The notes below the pieces were generated by a model that made no database searches, was not told the origin of the DNA, and saw only the letters and a program-made list of their open reading frames with translations. The translations under genes and the position numbers were made by a program. A DNA stretch of 64,000 nt from NORP259 sp041398705. GTDB lineage: Bacteria > Planctomycetota > UBA1135 > GCA-002686595. How positions within the stretch are numbered: position 1 is the stretch's first letter; every line of letters starts with the position of its first letter. The stretch is taken from NCBI GenBank assembly GCA_041398705.1, contig JAWKUI010000001.1, positions 620,001 to 684,000 on the forward strand. Direction: 5' to 3'. Positions 45,627 to 54,851 of the stretch are shown one piece after another.

Positions 45627-46628
45627 TCAATCGCGCGCGAAGCGCACGCAACGGAATCCGATATGATTCGTAGCGGAATCGGCAGTTGTGCCTGTGCGGG
45701 CCGAAACGCGATAACGCGTGCAATAGTCGTCGCTGCACAGGAACGATCCCCCCCGCAGTGACCGAAATGCAGAAGCAGCCGTGGGTTCGGGCGGATTCAC
45801 CGGATCGGTCTGTGGGCGTTCGCCTGCCCGCGTTTGGTACAGGCGTGCATTCCATCCATCCGCGCACCACTCCCAGACGTTGCCCGACATATCGCTCAGG
45901 CCGTAGCCGTTGGGGGGGAATTGGCCTACGGGTGCGCTCGCCAAGAATCCGTCACGTTGCGTATTGAATACAGGGAAGCTGCCCTGCCACTTGTTCAGCA
46001 ACGCGGGTTCTGAATCGGGAGAGGCTTCGCCCCACGAATAGGGCGCGTCGAGCAGTCCGCCCCGGGCGGCCCACTCCCACTGGGCTTCGCTCGGCAATTG
46101 TTTGTCCGCCCATCGCGCGTAGGCTTCCGCATCTTGGCAACTGACTTGCACCACGGGATGGTCCATCCGCTCTGCAATCGAACTGCCCGGCCCTTCGGGA
46201 TGTCTCCAGTCAGCGCCGTGGACCCACTCCCAATGACCCACTTCCTCTTGGGTCGGGAACACGAATACGGTCGAGCCGGGCTGCAGGTCTTCGGCGCTGG
46301 GCGGGGGGGCGCCGGGTTCGAGTTGGGAAGTGAATACTTCGGCTGGCACCGGCAACTCGGCGGTGGTGCGGTAGCCGGTGGCTTCGACGAACGCGGCGAA
46401 CTGCGCATTCGTCACTTCGGTGCGGTCGATCCAGAAGCCGGAGACCTTCACCGCATGGGAAGGACGCTCTTCGGGCAATGCTTCGATCCGGTCGGAGCCC
46501 ATCTGCAGCCAACCGCCTTCGACCCAAACCATGCCGGACGGGCCATTGCTTGGCGCGACCGTTGCCTGGCATGCGGCGGTTAGCAGAGAAAGGGCCGCAA
46601 TCGGCCCCCAGGTGCGGCGGGGCAGCAT
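45627..46628 (-). CDS. Formylglycine-generating-enzyme (SUMF1/FGE-sulfatase) family lipoprotein
   Basis: The 333-residue product starts with a lipoprotein signal peptide (MLPRRTWGPIAALSLLTAAC). The rest is an FGE-sulfatase domain: MVWVEGGWLQMGSD, DRTEVTNAQFAAFV, QLPSEAQWEWAARGG and GLSDMSGNVWEWC. RGGSFLCSDDYCTRYR aligns with the human FGE active-site segment, with both cysteines conserved (CxxxxC), whereas many bacterial paralogues lack them. It may therefore convert a sulfatase Cys or Ser to formylglycine, although no sulfatase gene is nearby and an outer-leaflet lipoprotein location is unusual for that job. TATACT lies six bases upstream of the ATG on the minus strand. Confidence 0.9.
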   Translation of the reverse strand: MLPRRTWGPIAALSLLTAACQATVAPSNGPSGMVWVEGGWLQMGSDRIEALPEERPSHAVKVSGFWIDRTEVTNAQFAAFVEATGYRTTAELPVPAEVFTSQLEPGAPPPSAEDLQPGSTVFVFPTQEEVGHWEWVHGADWRHPEGPGSSIAERMDHPVVQVSCQDAEAYARWADKQLPSEAQWEWAARGGLLDAPYSWGEASPDSEPALLNKWQGSFPVFNTQRDGFLASAPVGQFPPNGYGLSDMSGNVWEWCADGWNARLYQTRAGERPQTDPVNPPEPTAASAFRSLRGGSFLCSDDYCTRYRVSARTGTTADSATNHIGFRCVRFARD

Positions 46629-46634
46629 CCTGGC

Positions 46635-46640
46635 AGTATA
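46635..46640 (-). promoter_or_regulatory. Putative -10 element of a leaderless promoter (TATACT)
   Basis: On the minus strand TATACT is followed by six bases (GCCAGG) and the ATG at 46628. It is the closest match to a consensus -10 in the set. Confidence 0.6.
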
Positions 46641-46700
46641 GAGCTCCGAAGCGCAGGTGGTGGGGGGCCCTCCGGGGTGAATGCGCCAGGGGGTTTGCGG

Positions 46701-46706
46701 TAGGGT
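46701..46706 (+). promoter_or_regulatory. Putative -10 element of a leaderless promoter (TAGGGT)
   Basis: TAGGGT is followed by six bases (ATGGTC) and an ATG at 46713. The ATG at 46707 would directly abut the hexamer, so this element favours 46713 as the start. Only 84 bases separate the two divergent genes. Confidence 0.5.
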
Positions 46707-46712
46707 ATGGTC

Positions 46713-47978
46713 ATGCGCGGAACGAGCAAGTTGGGCTGGTTGCTATTGATCGGCTGTTTCATTGGGGCCGGAATCGAAGGCAACCGGGCCCGGAAGGCCG
46801 GGGCGGAGGATCCGGAAGGTACCCTGTTCCTGGGGCAGTCGTTCGAGCTGGAGATGCCCGCGCAGGGCCGAGCGGCCAAGGGGTATCACCGCTGGCTGAG
46901 CCTGCAGGGAGAGCTCCGGGCGGAAGGGGGCGAGACGGTTCCCGTTGAGGTGCGCGGTGTGCACGAACGGCGCTGGCCGGGGATGCTGGACCTCGAGCCC
47001 GCCTCCCCGTCGAGCGAAGGGCTGACCGAAGAGGTGCTGCCGTGGGCCAAAGTCTCCGTACCCGCGCGCCTGTCCTTGGAGGGCAAGGCGGGCACATTGC
47101 ATGTGCAGGGCATCCTCGAGTCCGTCTCCGTGCGCGTGGATGAGGAGAAGGGCGAATTCCGGACGGAACCCGTGACTCGCGACGTGGTCTTCGACAAGAC
47201 CGTGCGCATCCGGGATGGGGCCGGGCAATCCGCGCCCAAGTCGGGCGAGAAGTCCCTTTCCCCCCTACAAGCCGGGTTTGTCGGGGGCTTCCTGCTCGGT
47301 GCGGGGCTCCTGTGCGCCTCGCTGATCGGCGCCAAGATGTTGATCCTCTGCCTGTTCCTGATCTTCACGCCGATCGCAGTCATGGAGACGTTCTTCGACG
47401 GGGTGAAGAGCGAACGGGCCGTCGAGAATCGGCCCGAGCTGCAGGCGGGCAAGCGGAGTTTTGCCGTGGACGTCGATCAGGCTTCGGTCAGCGGCTATTG
47501 CCAACTCACCAGCCTTTCCGCCTGGCTCAAGGGATTCGAAGACCACCAGATCGAAGTGCCGGTGCGCTCCATTTCCAACAAACCCTGGCCCAACCAGATC
47601 GAAGTGCAGTCGGTGCGCGTCGGACCGGTCTTCAAAACCAACCGCACGGGCATCGATGGGCGCGTGGAGCTGGATCTGCCGGCGAACCCATCCTGGGCAG
47701 GCCGTACGGGCACGTTGCTCATCTCGGGAGCCGTCGACTTCCCCGACATCGGCGCAGTCGATGCCCTCAACCCGATCCTGACGAAGTTCGGCATCGCGAG
47801 CAAACGCTGGGATTTCCGCAGGCAGGTGCGTTTCCCCGGGTCGGATGAGGATCCCGCCGCCGAATCCGATGGCGCCATGCCGACCTGGGCACTCACCCTA
47901 CCGATGGGATTGGGGATCCTCTTGTTCTTGGGGTCCTTGGCTGCGGGTCTCTTCCGGAAGTTCAGTGGAGCCCGGTGA
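46713..47978 (+). CDS. Membrane protein of unknown family (tandem paralogue 1)
   Basis: I do not recognise this family. The product (421 residues from 46713; 46707 would add two) has an N-terminal hydrophobic helix (LGWLLLIGCFIGAGI), a central pair of helices (FVGGFLLGAGLLCASLIG and AKMLILCLFLIFTPIAVM) and a C-terminal helix (LTLPMGLGILLFLGSLAAGL). Between them lie two soluble halves that look like copies of one beta-rich unit: GYHRWLSLQGEL ... SLEGKAGTLHVQG in the first half and GYCQLTSLSAWL ... PSWAGRTGTLLISG in the second. The next gene has the same architecture. The start is set by a TAGGGT hexamer six bases before 46713. The function is unknown; an envelope or stress role is possible. 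Confidence 0.8.
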   Translation: MRGTSKLGWLLLIGCFIGAGIEGNRARKAGAEDPEGTLFLGQSFELEMPAQGRAAKGYHRWLSLQGELRAEGGETVPVEVRGVHERRWPGMLDLEPASPSSEGLTEEVLPWAKVSVPARLSLEGKAGTLHVQGILESVSVRVDEEKGEFRTEPVTRDVVFDKTVRIRDGAGQSAPKSGEKSLSPLQAGFVGGFLLGAGLLCASLIGAKMLILCLFLIFTPIAVMETFFDGVKSERAVENRPELQAGKRSFAVDVDQASVSGYCQLTSLSAWLKGFEDHQIEVPVRSISNKPWPNQIEVQSVRVGPVFKTNRTGIDGRVELDLPANPSWAGRTGTLLISGAVDFPDIGAVDALNPILTKFGIASKRWDFRRQVRFPGSDEDPAAESDGAMPTWALTLPMGLGILLFLGSLAAGLFRKFSGAR

Positions 47979-48034
47979 GAGCGGGTTTGTAGAGTATCCG
48001 AATCGATTCGATTGGACTCTTCGGGGCCCCTTGC

Positions 48035-49264
48035 ATGCAGAAGATCATCCAGATTTGGCTCTCCCTTTTTGCCTTCCTCTTGGTGGCGTTCATCTGCGGC
48101 GCTTTGTATCTGCGCTACAACAACGAGAAGGGCGGCGATTCGCCGGGGGTGTACAGCGGATCGGTCGAGCGTATTGAAATCCGACTCGGTTGTTTGTCCC
48201 CGAATGGCTATCACCAGTGGACGCGATTCAAGGCGGGCGTCACCTCGTCTATGGCCACCGGAGTGGAGCTCAAGGCCTGGCCAGCGCAAGAGCGACTTTG
48301 GAGTTCCACAGGTGGCAAAGATTGGAGCCGCGCGCCACTCGAAGACGTAGTCGCCCGCATCGATCTGCAATTGCCTGAGCAGGGCTTCCAGGATGGGCAG
48401 TTCGGAATCCTAAGGATCACCGGCGAAGTCAAGATTCCAGTGATCGACCCCGATGACCCCAGTGCGGTCAAGACCACTACTGTTCCCGTTGAATTTGAGC
48501 GAGGCACAGTGGTTCATGCAGGCGCGCGGGCCGCCGAAGGTGTTCCAGCCTGGCAGGGATTCATGATGTTCGTAACGGCTGCATGCGCCTTGGCACTGGT
48601 CTTCGTCGCGTTCACGGGATGGAAGGTTTTTTGGATCTTCACAAGCCTGATCGTGATGCCGATGGGGTTGATCTCGTTTGATCCCCTTACCCCGCATTCC
48701 TTGGGTCTTCGCAGGAGTAGGGAAGAGCGACCGCAATTCGTCGCTCTTGAGCCTGGCACGTGCACCGTTCCCGTGCGAATTCCAGCCAAAGCGGAAAGCG
48801 GAGCTTGGGCCTGCCAGGGCGTTTCCGCTTGGCTCCAAGGCATCGAGCTACAAGATGTCGAGCTCGACGCCCATTTGCTTTCCCCATCGCCAAGCGAAGC
48901 CGCGCCGCAATTGGATGGGGGCCCGAATTCTCGGGGCACATCGCATCGCCTCGCGAAGGTACGAGTCGAGATCCCCGACCGGCCGGAATGGGCAGGAAAG
49001 TCCGGCACTTTGCTAGTGAGTGCAGGGTTCCGTTCCCCTGCTACCGAAGACTCGCAGCCCAGCCCCGCCTTGATCCAAACCGAGCACGTCGCGGCGTATC
49101 TGGTACGTCCGGGGGAAACCGTTCCCGCGCCAGAGGAATCGGTCCTGGACAAATATCTGGTGATGGCCTTCTGTTTTGGATTGCTTTGGTTGCTGTGGGA
49201 GGCTGGGGGCGCCGTGTCTCGACACTTCACCGGAAGGGACGGCAGGAGGCAGGCCCAGGGCTGA
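48035..49264 (+). CDS. Membrane protein of unknown family (tandem paralogue 2)
   Basis: The 409-residue product repeats the layout of the preceding gene: an N-terminal helix (WLSLFAFLLVAFICGALYL), a beta-rich unit (GYHQWTRFKAGV ... GFQDGQFGILRITG), a central pair of helices (MFVTAACALALVFVAF, FWIFTSLIVMPMGLISF), a second unit (GAWACQGVSAWLQGIE ... PEWAGKSGTLLVSAG) and a C-terminal helix (YLVMAFCFGLLWLLWEAGG). Identity to the neighbour is modest, so the duplication is old. The codon choice looks slightly less GC-biased than that of the surrounding genes. No known domain is apparent. It lies 56 bases downstream of its paralogue; the two may share a transcript. Confidence 0.8.
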   Translation: MQKIIQIWLSLFAFLLVAFICGALYLRYNNEKGGDSPGVYSGSVERIEIRLGCLSPNGYHQWTRFKAGVTSSMATGVELKAWPAQERLWSSTGGKDWSRAPLEDVVARIDLQLPEQGFQDGQFGILRITGEVKIPVIDPDDPSAVKTTTVPVEFERGTVVHAGARAAEGVPAWQGFMMFVTAACALALVFVAFTGWKVFWIFTSLIVMPMGLISFDPLTPHSLGLRRSREERPQFVALEPGTCTVPVRIPAKAESGAWACQGVSAWLQGIELQDVELDAHLLSPSPSEAAPQLDGGPNSRGTSHRLAKVRVEIPDRPEWAGKSGTLLVSAGFRSPATEDSQPSPALIQTEHVAAYLVRPGETVPAPEESVLDKYLVMAFCFGLLWLLWEAGGAVSRHFTGRDGRRQAQG

Positions 49265-49385
49265 TCCTTACCCTTGGCAAACAGGCACGTGCGGCGGCAT
49301 GCCCCTGGATGGGTTTCTCTCGGGCTTGGTCCACCGGGGCCAAGGCTGGCCAGTAGAGTAGGGCCGTCCCCTGCCCCTCCTGCGC

Positions 49386-50543
49386 GTGCCCGAACTCCGA
49401 ATCCTGCTCTCTCCCCTGCTTCTGGCCCTGGCCCTCACGGCTTGCTCCGGCGACTCGGCGGCCGGCAAGAAGACCGCGACGCGGCCTCCCGCGCCTGTGG
49501 CTGTGGGGTCGGTTGAACAGGGTCCGATCACCTTGCGTCGGGTCTTCAGCGGCACCTTGGAGGCCGCGGCGGAAGTGCAGATCGCGGCGCGCGTGAGCGG
49601 TCCGGTCGAGCGCATCGCCGTGGATCTCGGCGACGCGGTGAAATCGGGCGAAGTCATCGCCTGGATCGACGACGACGAGCTGGTGCAGGCCAGCCTGCAG
49701 GCGGAAGCGGATCTCGCCGTGGCGGAAGCCACCTTGCGCGAAGCCCAGGCCGGAGCCGAGCACGCCGCACGCACCCTGCAGCGCCGCGAGACCCTGGGGG
49801 CGCAAGGCGTCACCTCCCAATCCGAACTGGATTCGGTGCGCGCGGAGACCCTGGCCGCCCAGGCGAATCAAACCGTGGCCGAAGCGCGGGTGCAGCGCGC
49901 CCACGCCGCTGTGGAAACCGCCCGACTGCGCCTCCAACAGGCCCGCGTGGTTGCGGAGTGGAACGACGAGGGCCAAAGCCAAGCCCCGGTGCGCGTGGTT
50001 TCCGCGCGTCACGTCGACGAAGGCACGACGGTCACCGCAGGCACGCCGCTGATCACCGTGCTCGCGCTGCACCCGATCACCGCCGTGGTCACGGTGCCCG
50101 AGCGCGACTACGCCAACCTCAAGGTCGGTATGCCGGCCTCCCTGACCACCGACGCCTGGCCCGGCGAGGTCTTTGCGGGCAAGGTGCGCCGCATCGCCCC
50201 TAGCTTCAACCGATCCACCCGCCAGGCCCGCGCCGAGATCGAGGTCGACAACATCGACCTGCGCCTCAAACCCGGCATGTTCGTGCGCGCGAACCTCGAA
50301 TTGGCCCGCAAGGAATCGGCGCGCACCGTGCCCTTCGCGGCGCTCACGCAACGCGACGGCAAACCCGGGGTGTTCCAGGTCCAGGACGGCACGGCCCATT
50401 GGAAACCCCTCGAGATCGGCATCCGCGAGGGGGACGCGGTGGAAGTTTCGGGGCTCACCACGCGCGAGCCCGTGGTCACCCTCGGCCAGGAGCTCTGCGA
50501 CGACGGTGCGCCGGTCCAGGTGGTGCAGGAAAGCGCCGAGTGA
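49386..50543 (+). CDS. RND efflux periplasmic adaptor lipoprotein (HlyD/MFP family)
   Basis: The 385-residue product starts with GTG at 49386 and a lipoprotein signal (LLSPLLLALALTAC). A lipoyl-like half (AARVSGPVERIAVDLGDAVK), a helical hairpin (about residues 100-180) and a beta-barrel domain (ITAVVTVPERDYANLKVGM, RIAPSFNRSTRQARAEIEVD) follow, the standard membrane-fusion-protein order. It links the inner-membrane pump to an outer-membrane channel; no TolC homologue is adjacent. Its stop overlaps the pump start by one base (TGATG). Confidence 0.93.
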   Translation: MPELRILLSPLLLALALTACSGDSAAGKKTATRPPAPVAVGSVEQGPITLRRVFSGTLEAAAEVQIAARVSGPVERIAVDLGDAVKSGEVIAWIDDDELVQASLQAEADLAVAEATLREAQAGAEHAARTLQRRETLGAQGVTSQSELDSVRAETLAAQANQTVAEARVQRAHAAVETARLRLQQARVVAEWNDEGQSQAPVRVVSARHVDEGTTVTAGTPLITVLALHPITAVVTVPERDYANLKVGMPASLTTDAWPGEVFAGKVRRIAPSFNRSTRQARAEIEVDNIDLRLKPGMFVRANLELARKESARTVPFAALTQRDGKPGVFQVQDGTAHWKPLEIGIREGDAVEVSGLTTREPVVTLGQELCDDGAPVQVVQESAE

Positions 50544-53500
50544 TGAATCTGCCCGCCATCAGCATCCGGCGACCGATCTTCGCCACCATGGTCACCTTGA
50601 TGGTGGTGGCCTTGGGTCTGGTTTCGCTGACGCACCTGCGCACGGACCTGCTGCCCGAAGTCGAGCTGCCCACGTGCACGATCCGCACGGAATACGAAGG
50701 CGCCAGCCCCGAAGTGGTCGAACGCCTCGTGACGCAGATCCTCGAAGAGATCGTCGCCACGGTGCCCGGGGTCGAGGAAATCGAATCGCAGTCGTCCGAA
50801 GGCCAGAGCCGTGTCACCGTGCGGTTCGGCTTCGGTACCGACCTCGACGCGGCGGCGATCGACCTGCAGGGGCGCATCGAACAGGAGATCGACGAACTGC
50901 CCGAGGAAATCGGACGGCCGCGGGTTTCGAAGTTCGATGTGGCGAGTTTCCCGATCGTCATCCTCGGCGTTTCGAGCAAACTCGACCCGGTCGAACTCAC
51001 CGAACTCGTCGAAGACCAGATCCGGTTGCGGTTCGCGCGCATTCCCGGCGTGGCCCAAGTCGACCCGTGGGGCAGCTACGAACGCGAAGTGCGCGTGGAG
51101 CTCGATCCAACCCGCATCCAGGCTTTGGGCATTCCGATCGACGCCATCCTGACCGCCCTGCGCAACGCGAACCTCGACCGGCCGGCGGGCAAACTCGAGG
51201 AAGGCCGTTTTGAAGTCACCCTGCGGGCGCCGGCGGAGTTCGGCAGCCTGGACGAGATCCGCGATACGATCGTGCTCGAACAGGGGGACGGGGTCGTGAC
51301 CCTCGGGCAGATCGCCAAGGTCAAGGACACCTGGCAACGCCTGACCCGCAATGTCCGGGTCAACGGAGACCTCGGCTTGCGCGTCGCCATCCGCAAGCAA
51401 TCCTCCGCCAACACGGTCGAAGTCTCCCGCGCCGTGCTCGAGGAAGTCGAACGCGTGGACGCCGCCTTCCCGCAGCTGCGGGTGATGGTGATCTCGAACC
51501 AAGGCAACTTCATCGAACGCTCGATCGCCAACGTGGCGAATTCCGTGCTGTTCGGGTCGTTGTTCGCCGTTCTCGTGCTGCTGTTCTTCCTCCGCAGCCT
51601 GCGCAGCACCCTCGTGATCGCCATCGCGATCCCGATCTCGATCATCGCGACCTTTGCCCTGTTGCAGCTCGGTGGCCTGACCCTGAACCTGATGACCCTC
51701 GGCGGCCTCGCCCTCGGCGTGGGCATGATGGTCGACAGTTCCGTTGTGGTGCTCGAGAACATCTTCCGCCGCCGCCGAGAACTCGGCGAGGACGCTCGCA
51801 CGGCCTCCGCCGAAGGCGCGTCCGAAGTGGCCAGCGCCATCGTCGCCAGCACGATTACCACCCTGGTGATCTTCTTGCCGCTGGTCTTCATCAAAGGCGT
51901 TTCGGGCATCTTGTTCGGCGAACTGGCGATCGTGGTGGTCTTCAGCCTGATCTGTTCGTTGCTCGTTTCGCTCAGCCTAGTACCCGTGCTCGCTTCGCGT
52001 TTGCTCGCGCGCATGGAGCGCCAGCAGCAGGCCGGTGGGCCCCTGGGGTCCCTCTTGAGGGTCGCCGAGCGTTCCCTCGATCGCCTGGACAACGGCTACA
52101 AGTCCCTGCTCGACCGTGCCGTCAGCCATCCGCTGTTGCTGGTGGTTTCCGCCCTGCTCCTGCTCGGCGCGAGTCTGCTGCTGTATCCGTGGATCGGCAG
52201 CGAGTTCCTGCCGCCCAGCGACGAAGGCGAGGTGATGGTCACCGGCGAAATGGAGAACGGCACCAAACTCGAGTTGGTGGATGCCCAGACCCGCCGGCTG
52301 GAGGACCTGGTTCTGCCCGCCGTTCCCGAAGCCGCAGCCTCCGTCGTCACCGTTGGCCCGAGTTTCCGCAGCGCCGTGTCGGCCCGCGGCGAGATCCAAC
52401 TCTCGCTGAAGCCCGCGCGCGAACGCAGCCGCAGCAACGCGGCCATCGCTGCGGATCTGCGCTCGAAACTCGACGGCAAGGTGGCTGGCATGGTGGTGCG
52501 GACCCGCGCGCCGCAGGGGCAGTTCCTCCTGCAGCGCATCCTGGGCGACTCCGAGGGCATCACCATCGAGGTGCGCGGCCATGATATGGATGTGCTGCAA
52601 GGCCTGGCGGAACGCGCCGCTGCCATCGCCGCCGAGGTGCCCGGCGTCACGGACGTCGAAGTCAGCCGCAAGGCCGGCGTGCCGCAACAGGAGATCCACA
52701 TCAATCGCGATAAAGTGGCGGACGTCGGCCTTTCCGTCCGCGATGTGACGCGGGTGCTCGAGGTCGGATTCGCCGGGTCCACGGCCGGCGAATACCGCAC
52801 CGAAGGCAACTCCTATCGCATCCTCGTGCAACTCGAAGACGCCCAGCAGCGTTCGATCGACGAAGTGCTCGACCTGGCGCTCAGCACCCCCGCGGGCAAC
52901 ATGGTCGCCCTGCGCAACCTGGTCGACAACCGGCCGAGCGAAGGGCCGCTCATCATCGAACGGCGCAACCAACAGCGCGTGATCAAAGTCACGGCGAACA
53001 CGGCGGGGCGCGCGGACGGCGACATTGCCCGCGACTTGCAGGGCCGCCTCGACCAGATGGCGCGGCCCCGGGGCCATGACATCGTGGTCGCCGGTGCCTT
53101 CGAAGAGCAGGCCAAAGCCACCCGCGAGCTGATCCTCGCGTTCTTGCTGGCGATCGCCCTCGTGTACATGGTGCTTGCCTGCCAATACGAATCCCTGCGC
53201 GACCCGCTCGTGGTGATGCTGTCCGTGCCCTTCGCTGCGGTGGGCGTGTTGCTCACCCTGTTCCTCACGGGCACCACCTTCAACGTGCAAAGCGCCATCG
53301 GCTGCGTCGTGTTGGGCGGAGTGGTGGTGAACAACGCCATTCTGCTGGTGGACCAAGCTGCGCGACTCGTGGCCGAAGGTCAAAGTCCGCGCACGGCGGT
53401 TTCCGAAGCCGGACGCCGGCGCCTGCGTCCGATCCTGATGACTACCCTGACGACGGTGCTGGCTCTGGTGCCCCTTGCCCTGGGGCTTGGCGAAGGTGCG

Positions 53501-53623
53501 GATGCGCAGGCGCCCCTGGCCCGCGCGGTGGTGGGCGGCTTGACCGGTTCGACCCTGATCACGTTGCTGCTGATTCCCGCCGTGTTCGTGTTGGCGAACC
53601 GCCGCCGGGCTACTGCCGCGTGA
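50543..53623 (+). CDS. RND family efflux permease (AcrB/MdtB-like)
   Basis: The 1026-residue product has the full RND layout: an N-terminal helix (SIRRPIFATMVTLMVVALGL), porter domains, helices 2-6 at about residues 335-545, a second porter half, and helices 8-12 after about residue 855. The proton-relay helix reads GVGMMVDSSVVVLENI, with one Asp where AcrB has two; single-Asp VDxxVV variants occur in other RND branches. It probably exports lipophilic compounds or metals; the substrate cannot be told. It is translationally coupled to the adaptor gene. Confidence 0.95.
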   Translation: MNLPAISIRRPIFATMVTLMVVALGLVSLTHLRTDLLPEVELPTCTIRTEYEGASPEVVERLVTQILEEIVATVPGVEEIESQSSEGQSRVTVRFGFGTDLDAAAIDLQGRIEQEIDELPEEIGRPRVSKFDVASFPIVILGVSSKLDPVELTELVEDQIRLRFARIPGVAQVDPWGSYEREVRVELDPTRIQALGIPIDAILTALRNANLDRPAGKLEEGRFEVTLRAPAEFGSLDEIRDTIVLEQGDGVVTLGQIAKVKDTWQRLTRNVRVNGDLGLRVAIRKQSSANTVEVSRAVLEEVERVDAAFPQLRVMVISNQGNFIERSIANVANSVLFGSLFAVLVLLFFLRSLRSTLVIAIAIPISIIATFALLQLGGLTLNLMTLGGLALGVGMMVDSSVVVLENIFRRRRELGEDARTASAEGASEVASAIVASTITTLVIFLPLVFIKGVSGILFGELAIVVVFSLICSLLVSLSLVPVLASRLLARMERQQQAGGPLGSLLRVAERSLDRLDNGYKSLLDRAVSHPLLLVVSALLLLGASLLLYPWIGSEFLPPSDEGEVMVTGEMENGTKLELVDAQTRRLEDLVLPAVPEAAASVVTVGPSFRSAVSARGEIQLSLKPARERSRSNAAIAADLRSKLDGKVAGMVVRTRAPQGQFLLQRILGDSEGITIEVRGHDMDVLQGLAERAAAIAAEVPGVTDVEVSRKAGVPQQEIHINRDKVADVGLSVRDVTRVLEVGFAGSTAGEYRTEGNSYRILVQLEDAQQRSIDEVLDLALSTPAGNMVALRNLVDNRPSEGPLIIERRNQQRVIKVTANTAGRADGDIARDLQGRLDQMARPRGHDIVVAGAFEEQAKATRELILAFLLAIALVYMVLACQYESLRDPLVVMLSVPFAAVGVLLTLFLTGTTFNVQSAIGCVVLGGVVVNNAILLVDQAARLVAEGQSPRTAVSEAGRRRLRPILMTTLTTVLALVPLALGLGEGADAQAPLARAVVGGLTGSTLITLLLIPAVFVLANRRRATAA

Positions 53624-53645
53624 ACCGGCGCGTGGGCCTGCGTGG

Positions 53646-53651
53646 TATGCT
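53646..53651 (+). promoter_or_regulatory. Putative -10 element of a leaderless promoter (TATGCT)
   Basis: TATGCT is followed by six bases (GCGCCC) and the ATG at 53658. It lies just after the RND pump stop codon, implying an independent promoter for the cyanophycinase-like gene. Confidence 0.55.
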
Positions 53652-53657
53652 GCGCCC

Positions 53658-54842
53658 ATGAACGCCTTGCGCCTGTCCTTGGTCTCACTGTCCGCTTTGC
53701 TCCTGTGGCTTGCTCCTGCCTGCCGCAGCACCGCCGCAGCGCCCCAGGCCGAACCCACCGGGCGCCTGGTGATCGCCGGTGGAGCGGTGCAAGACGGTGG
53801 CCCGATCCTGCCCGCGTTCGTGCGGGCCGCTCGACAGGCGGCAGAATTGCGCGATCAAGATCGCCCGCTGCTCGCCGTCGTGCCCACCGCCAGCGCGGAC
53901 ATCACCGCCTCGATCCAGGCGAACGAGACCATGCTGAATTGGTTCGGCCCGGATCTCGAAGTGCGCGGACTGCGTTTGGACAGCAATCAGCCGGCTGGGT
54001 CGTCGGACGCCGCCGCCGTACGCACCCTCAGCGACGCGGCCGGAGTGTGGTTCACCGGCGGTAACCAATCGCGCATCCTCGCCTTGTTCCGGCCCCAGGG
54101 CGGCGGCCAGCAACCCATCGATCAGGCCCTGGCGGCCAACCTGCGCGCGGGTTGCGTGATCGGCGGCAGCTCGGCGGGCGCCGCGATGATGAGCGATCCG
54201 ATGATAGCGGGAGGCTCGTCGGACGACGCCCTGACCCACGGCGTGGGGCCCGAAGGAGTCGAAATGGCGCCGGGCATGGGGTTCTATCCTTTCGGCCTCG
54301 TCGATCAGCACTTTCTCATGCGCGGCCGCATGGGACGCTTGACCGTGGCCCTCGCGGCTTCTGGCAAACGTTTCGGCGTGGGCATCGATGAGGACAGTGC
54401 GTGGCTCGTGGATTTGGCCTTGGAGCCGGTTTGCGAAGCGGTGGGGGTGATGGGGGTGAGTCTGCTCGAGCTCACCCACGCACCGATCCGCAAGGATGGG
54501 GGAAGTTATGGGCTCGAGTGGTCGCTGCTCGGCAGCGGCGATCGCTGGTACCCGAAAGAGGAACGCTTCGAACCGCGCGCAGGACGCGTGGCGGCGCCCC
54601 AGGCGAGTGGGCCGATGGCGATCCCCGAGCGGCTGGGTGATCCGTGGCAAGAAGAGCGCCTGCGCAAGGCGATCTTGCGGCTCTCGTGGGATCCCGCCAC
54701 ACCGGTGGTGCTGCGCAACGAAACCACCGAAGTGGTGCTGCGCAGCGGCCCGGCGACCCGTTTCCTCGTGGATCCAGGCAATGCGCGCGATTTGTTCGCG
54801 GAGCGGGTTCTCGTGGAGATCCGGCCCCTGCAGGTGCGCTAG
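53658..54842 (+). CDS. Cyanophycinase-like S51 family lipoprotein
   Basis: The 394-residue product starts with a probable lipoprotein signal (ALLLWLAPAC). The S51/class-I-glutaminase-like fold shows GRLVIAGGAV, FTGGNQSRIL, the nucleophile elbow GGSSAGAAMM, LVDQHF and FGVGIDED, all as in cyanophycinases. These enzymes cleave cyanophycin (Asp-Arg polymer), but relatives also hydrolyse other peptides. An extracellular lipoprotein form would fit scavenging. Residues after about 275 are a C-terminal extension not typical of the short intracellular enzyme. No cyanophycin synthetase is in the window. Confidence 0.88.
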   Translation: MNALRLSLVSLSALLLWLAPACRSTAAAPQAEPTGRLVIAGGAVQDGGPILPAFVRAARQAAELRDQDRPLLAVVPTASADITASIQANETMLNWFGPDLEVRGLRLDSNQPAGSSDAAAVRTLSDAAGVWFTGGNQSRILALFRPQGGGQQPIDQALAANLRAGCVIGGSSAGAAMMSDPMIAGGSSDDALTHGVGPEGVEMAPGMGFYPFGLVDQHFLMRGRMGRLTVALAASGKRFGVGIDEDSAWLVDLALEPVCEAVGVMGVSLLELTHAPIRKDGGSYGLEWSLLGSGDRWYPKEERFEPRAGRVAAPQASGPMAIPERLGDPWQEERLRKAILRLSWDPATPVVLRNETTEVVLRSGPATRFLVDPGNARDLFAERVLVEIRPLQVR

Positions 54843-54851
54843 ACCCCGCGT

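Noticed and set aside
45627..46628. FGE-like lipoprotein as a pseudogene or non-catalytic homologue
   Set aside because: The reading frame is intact and both active-site cysteines are present.
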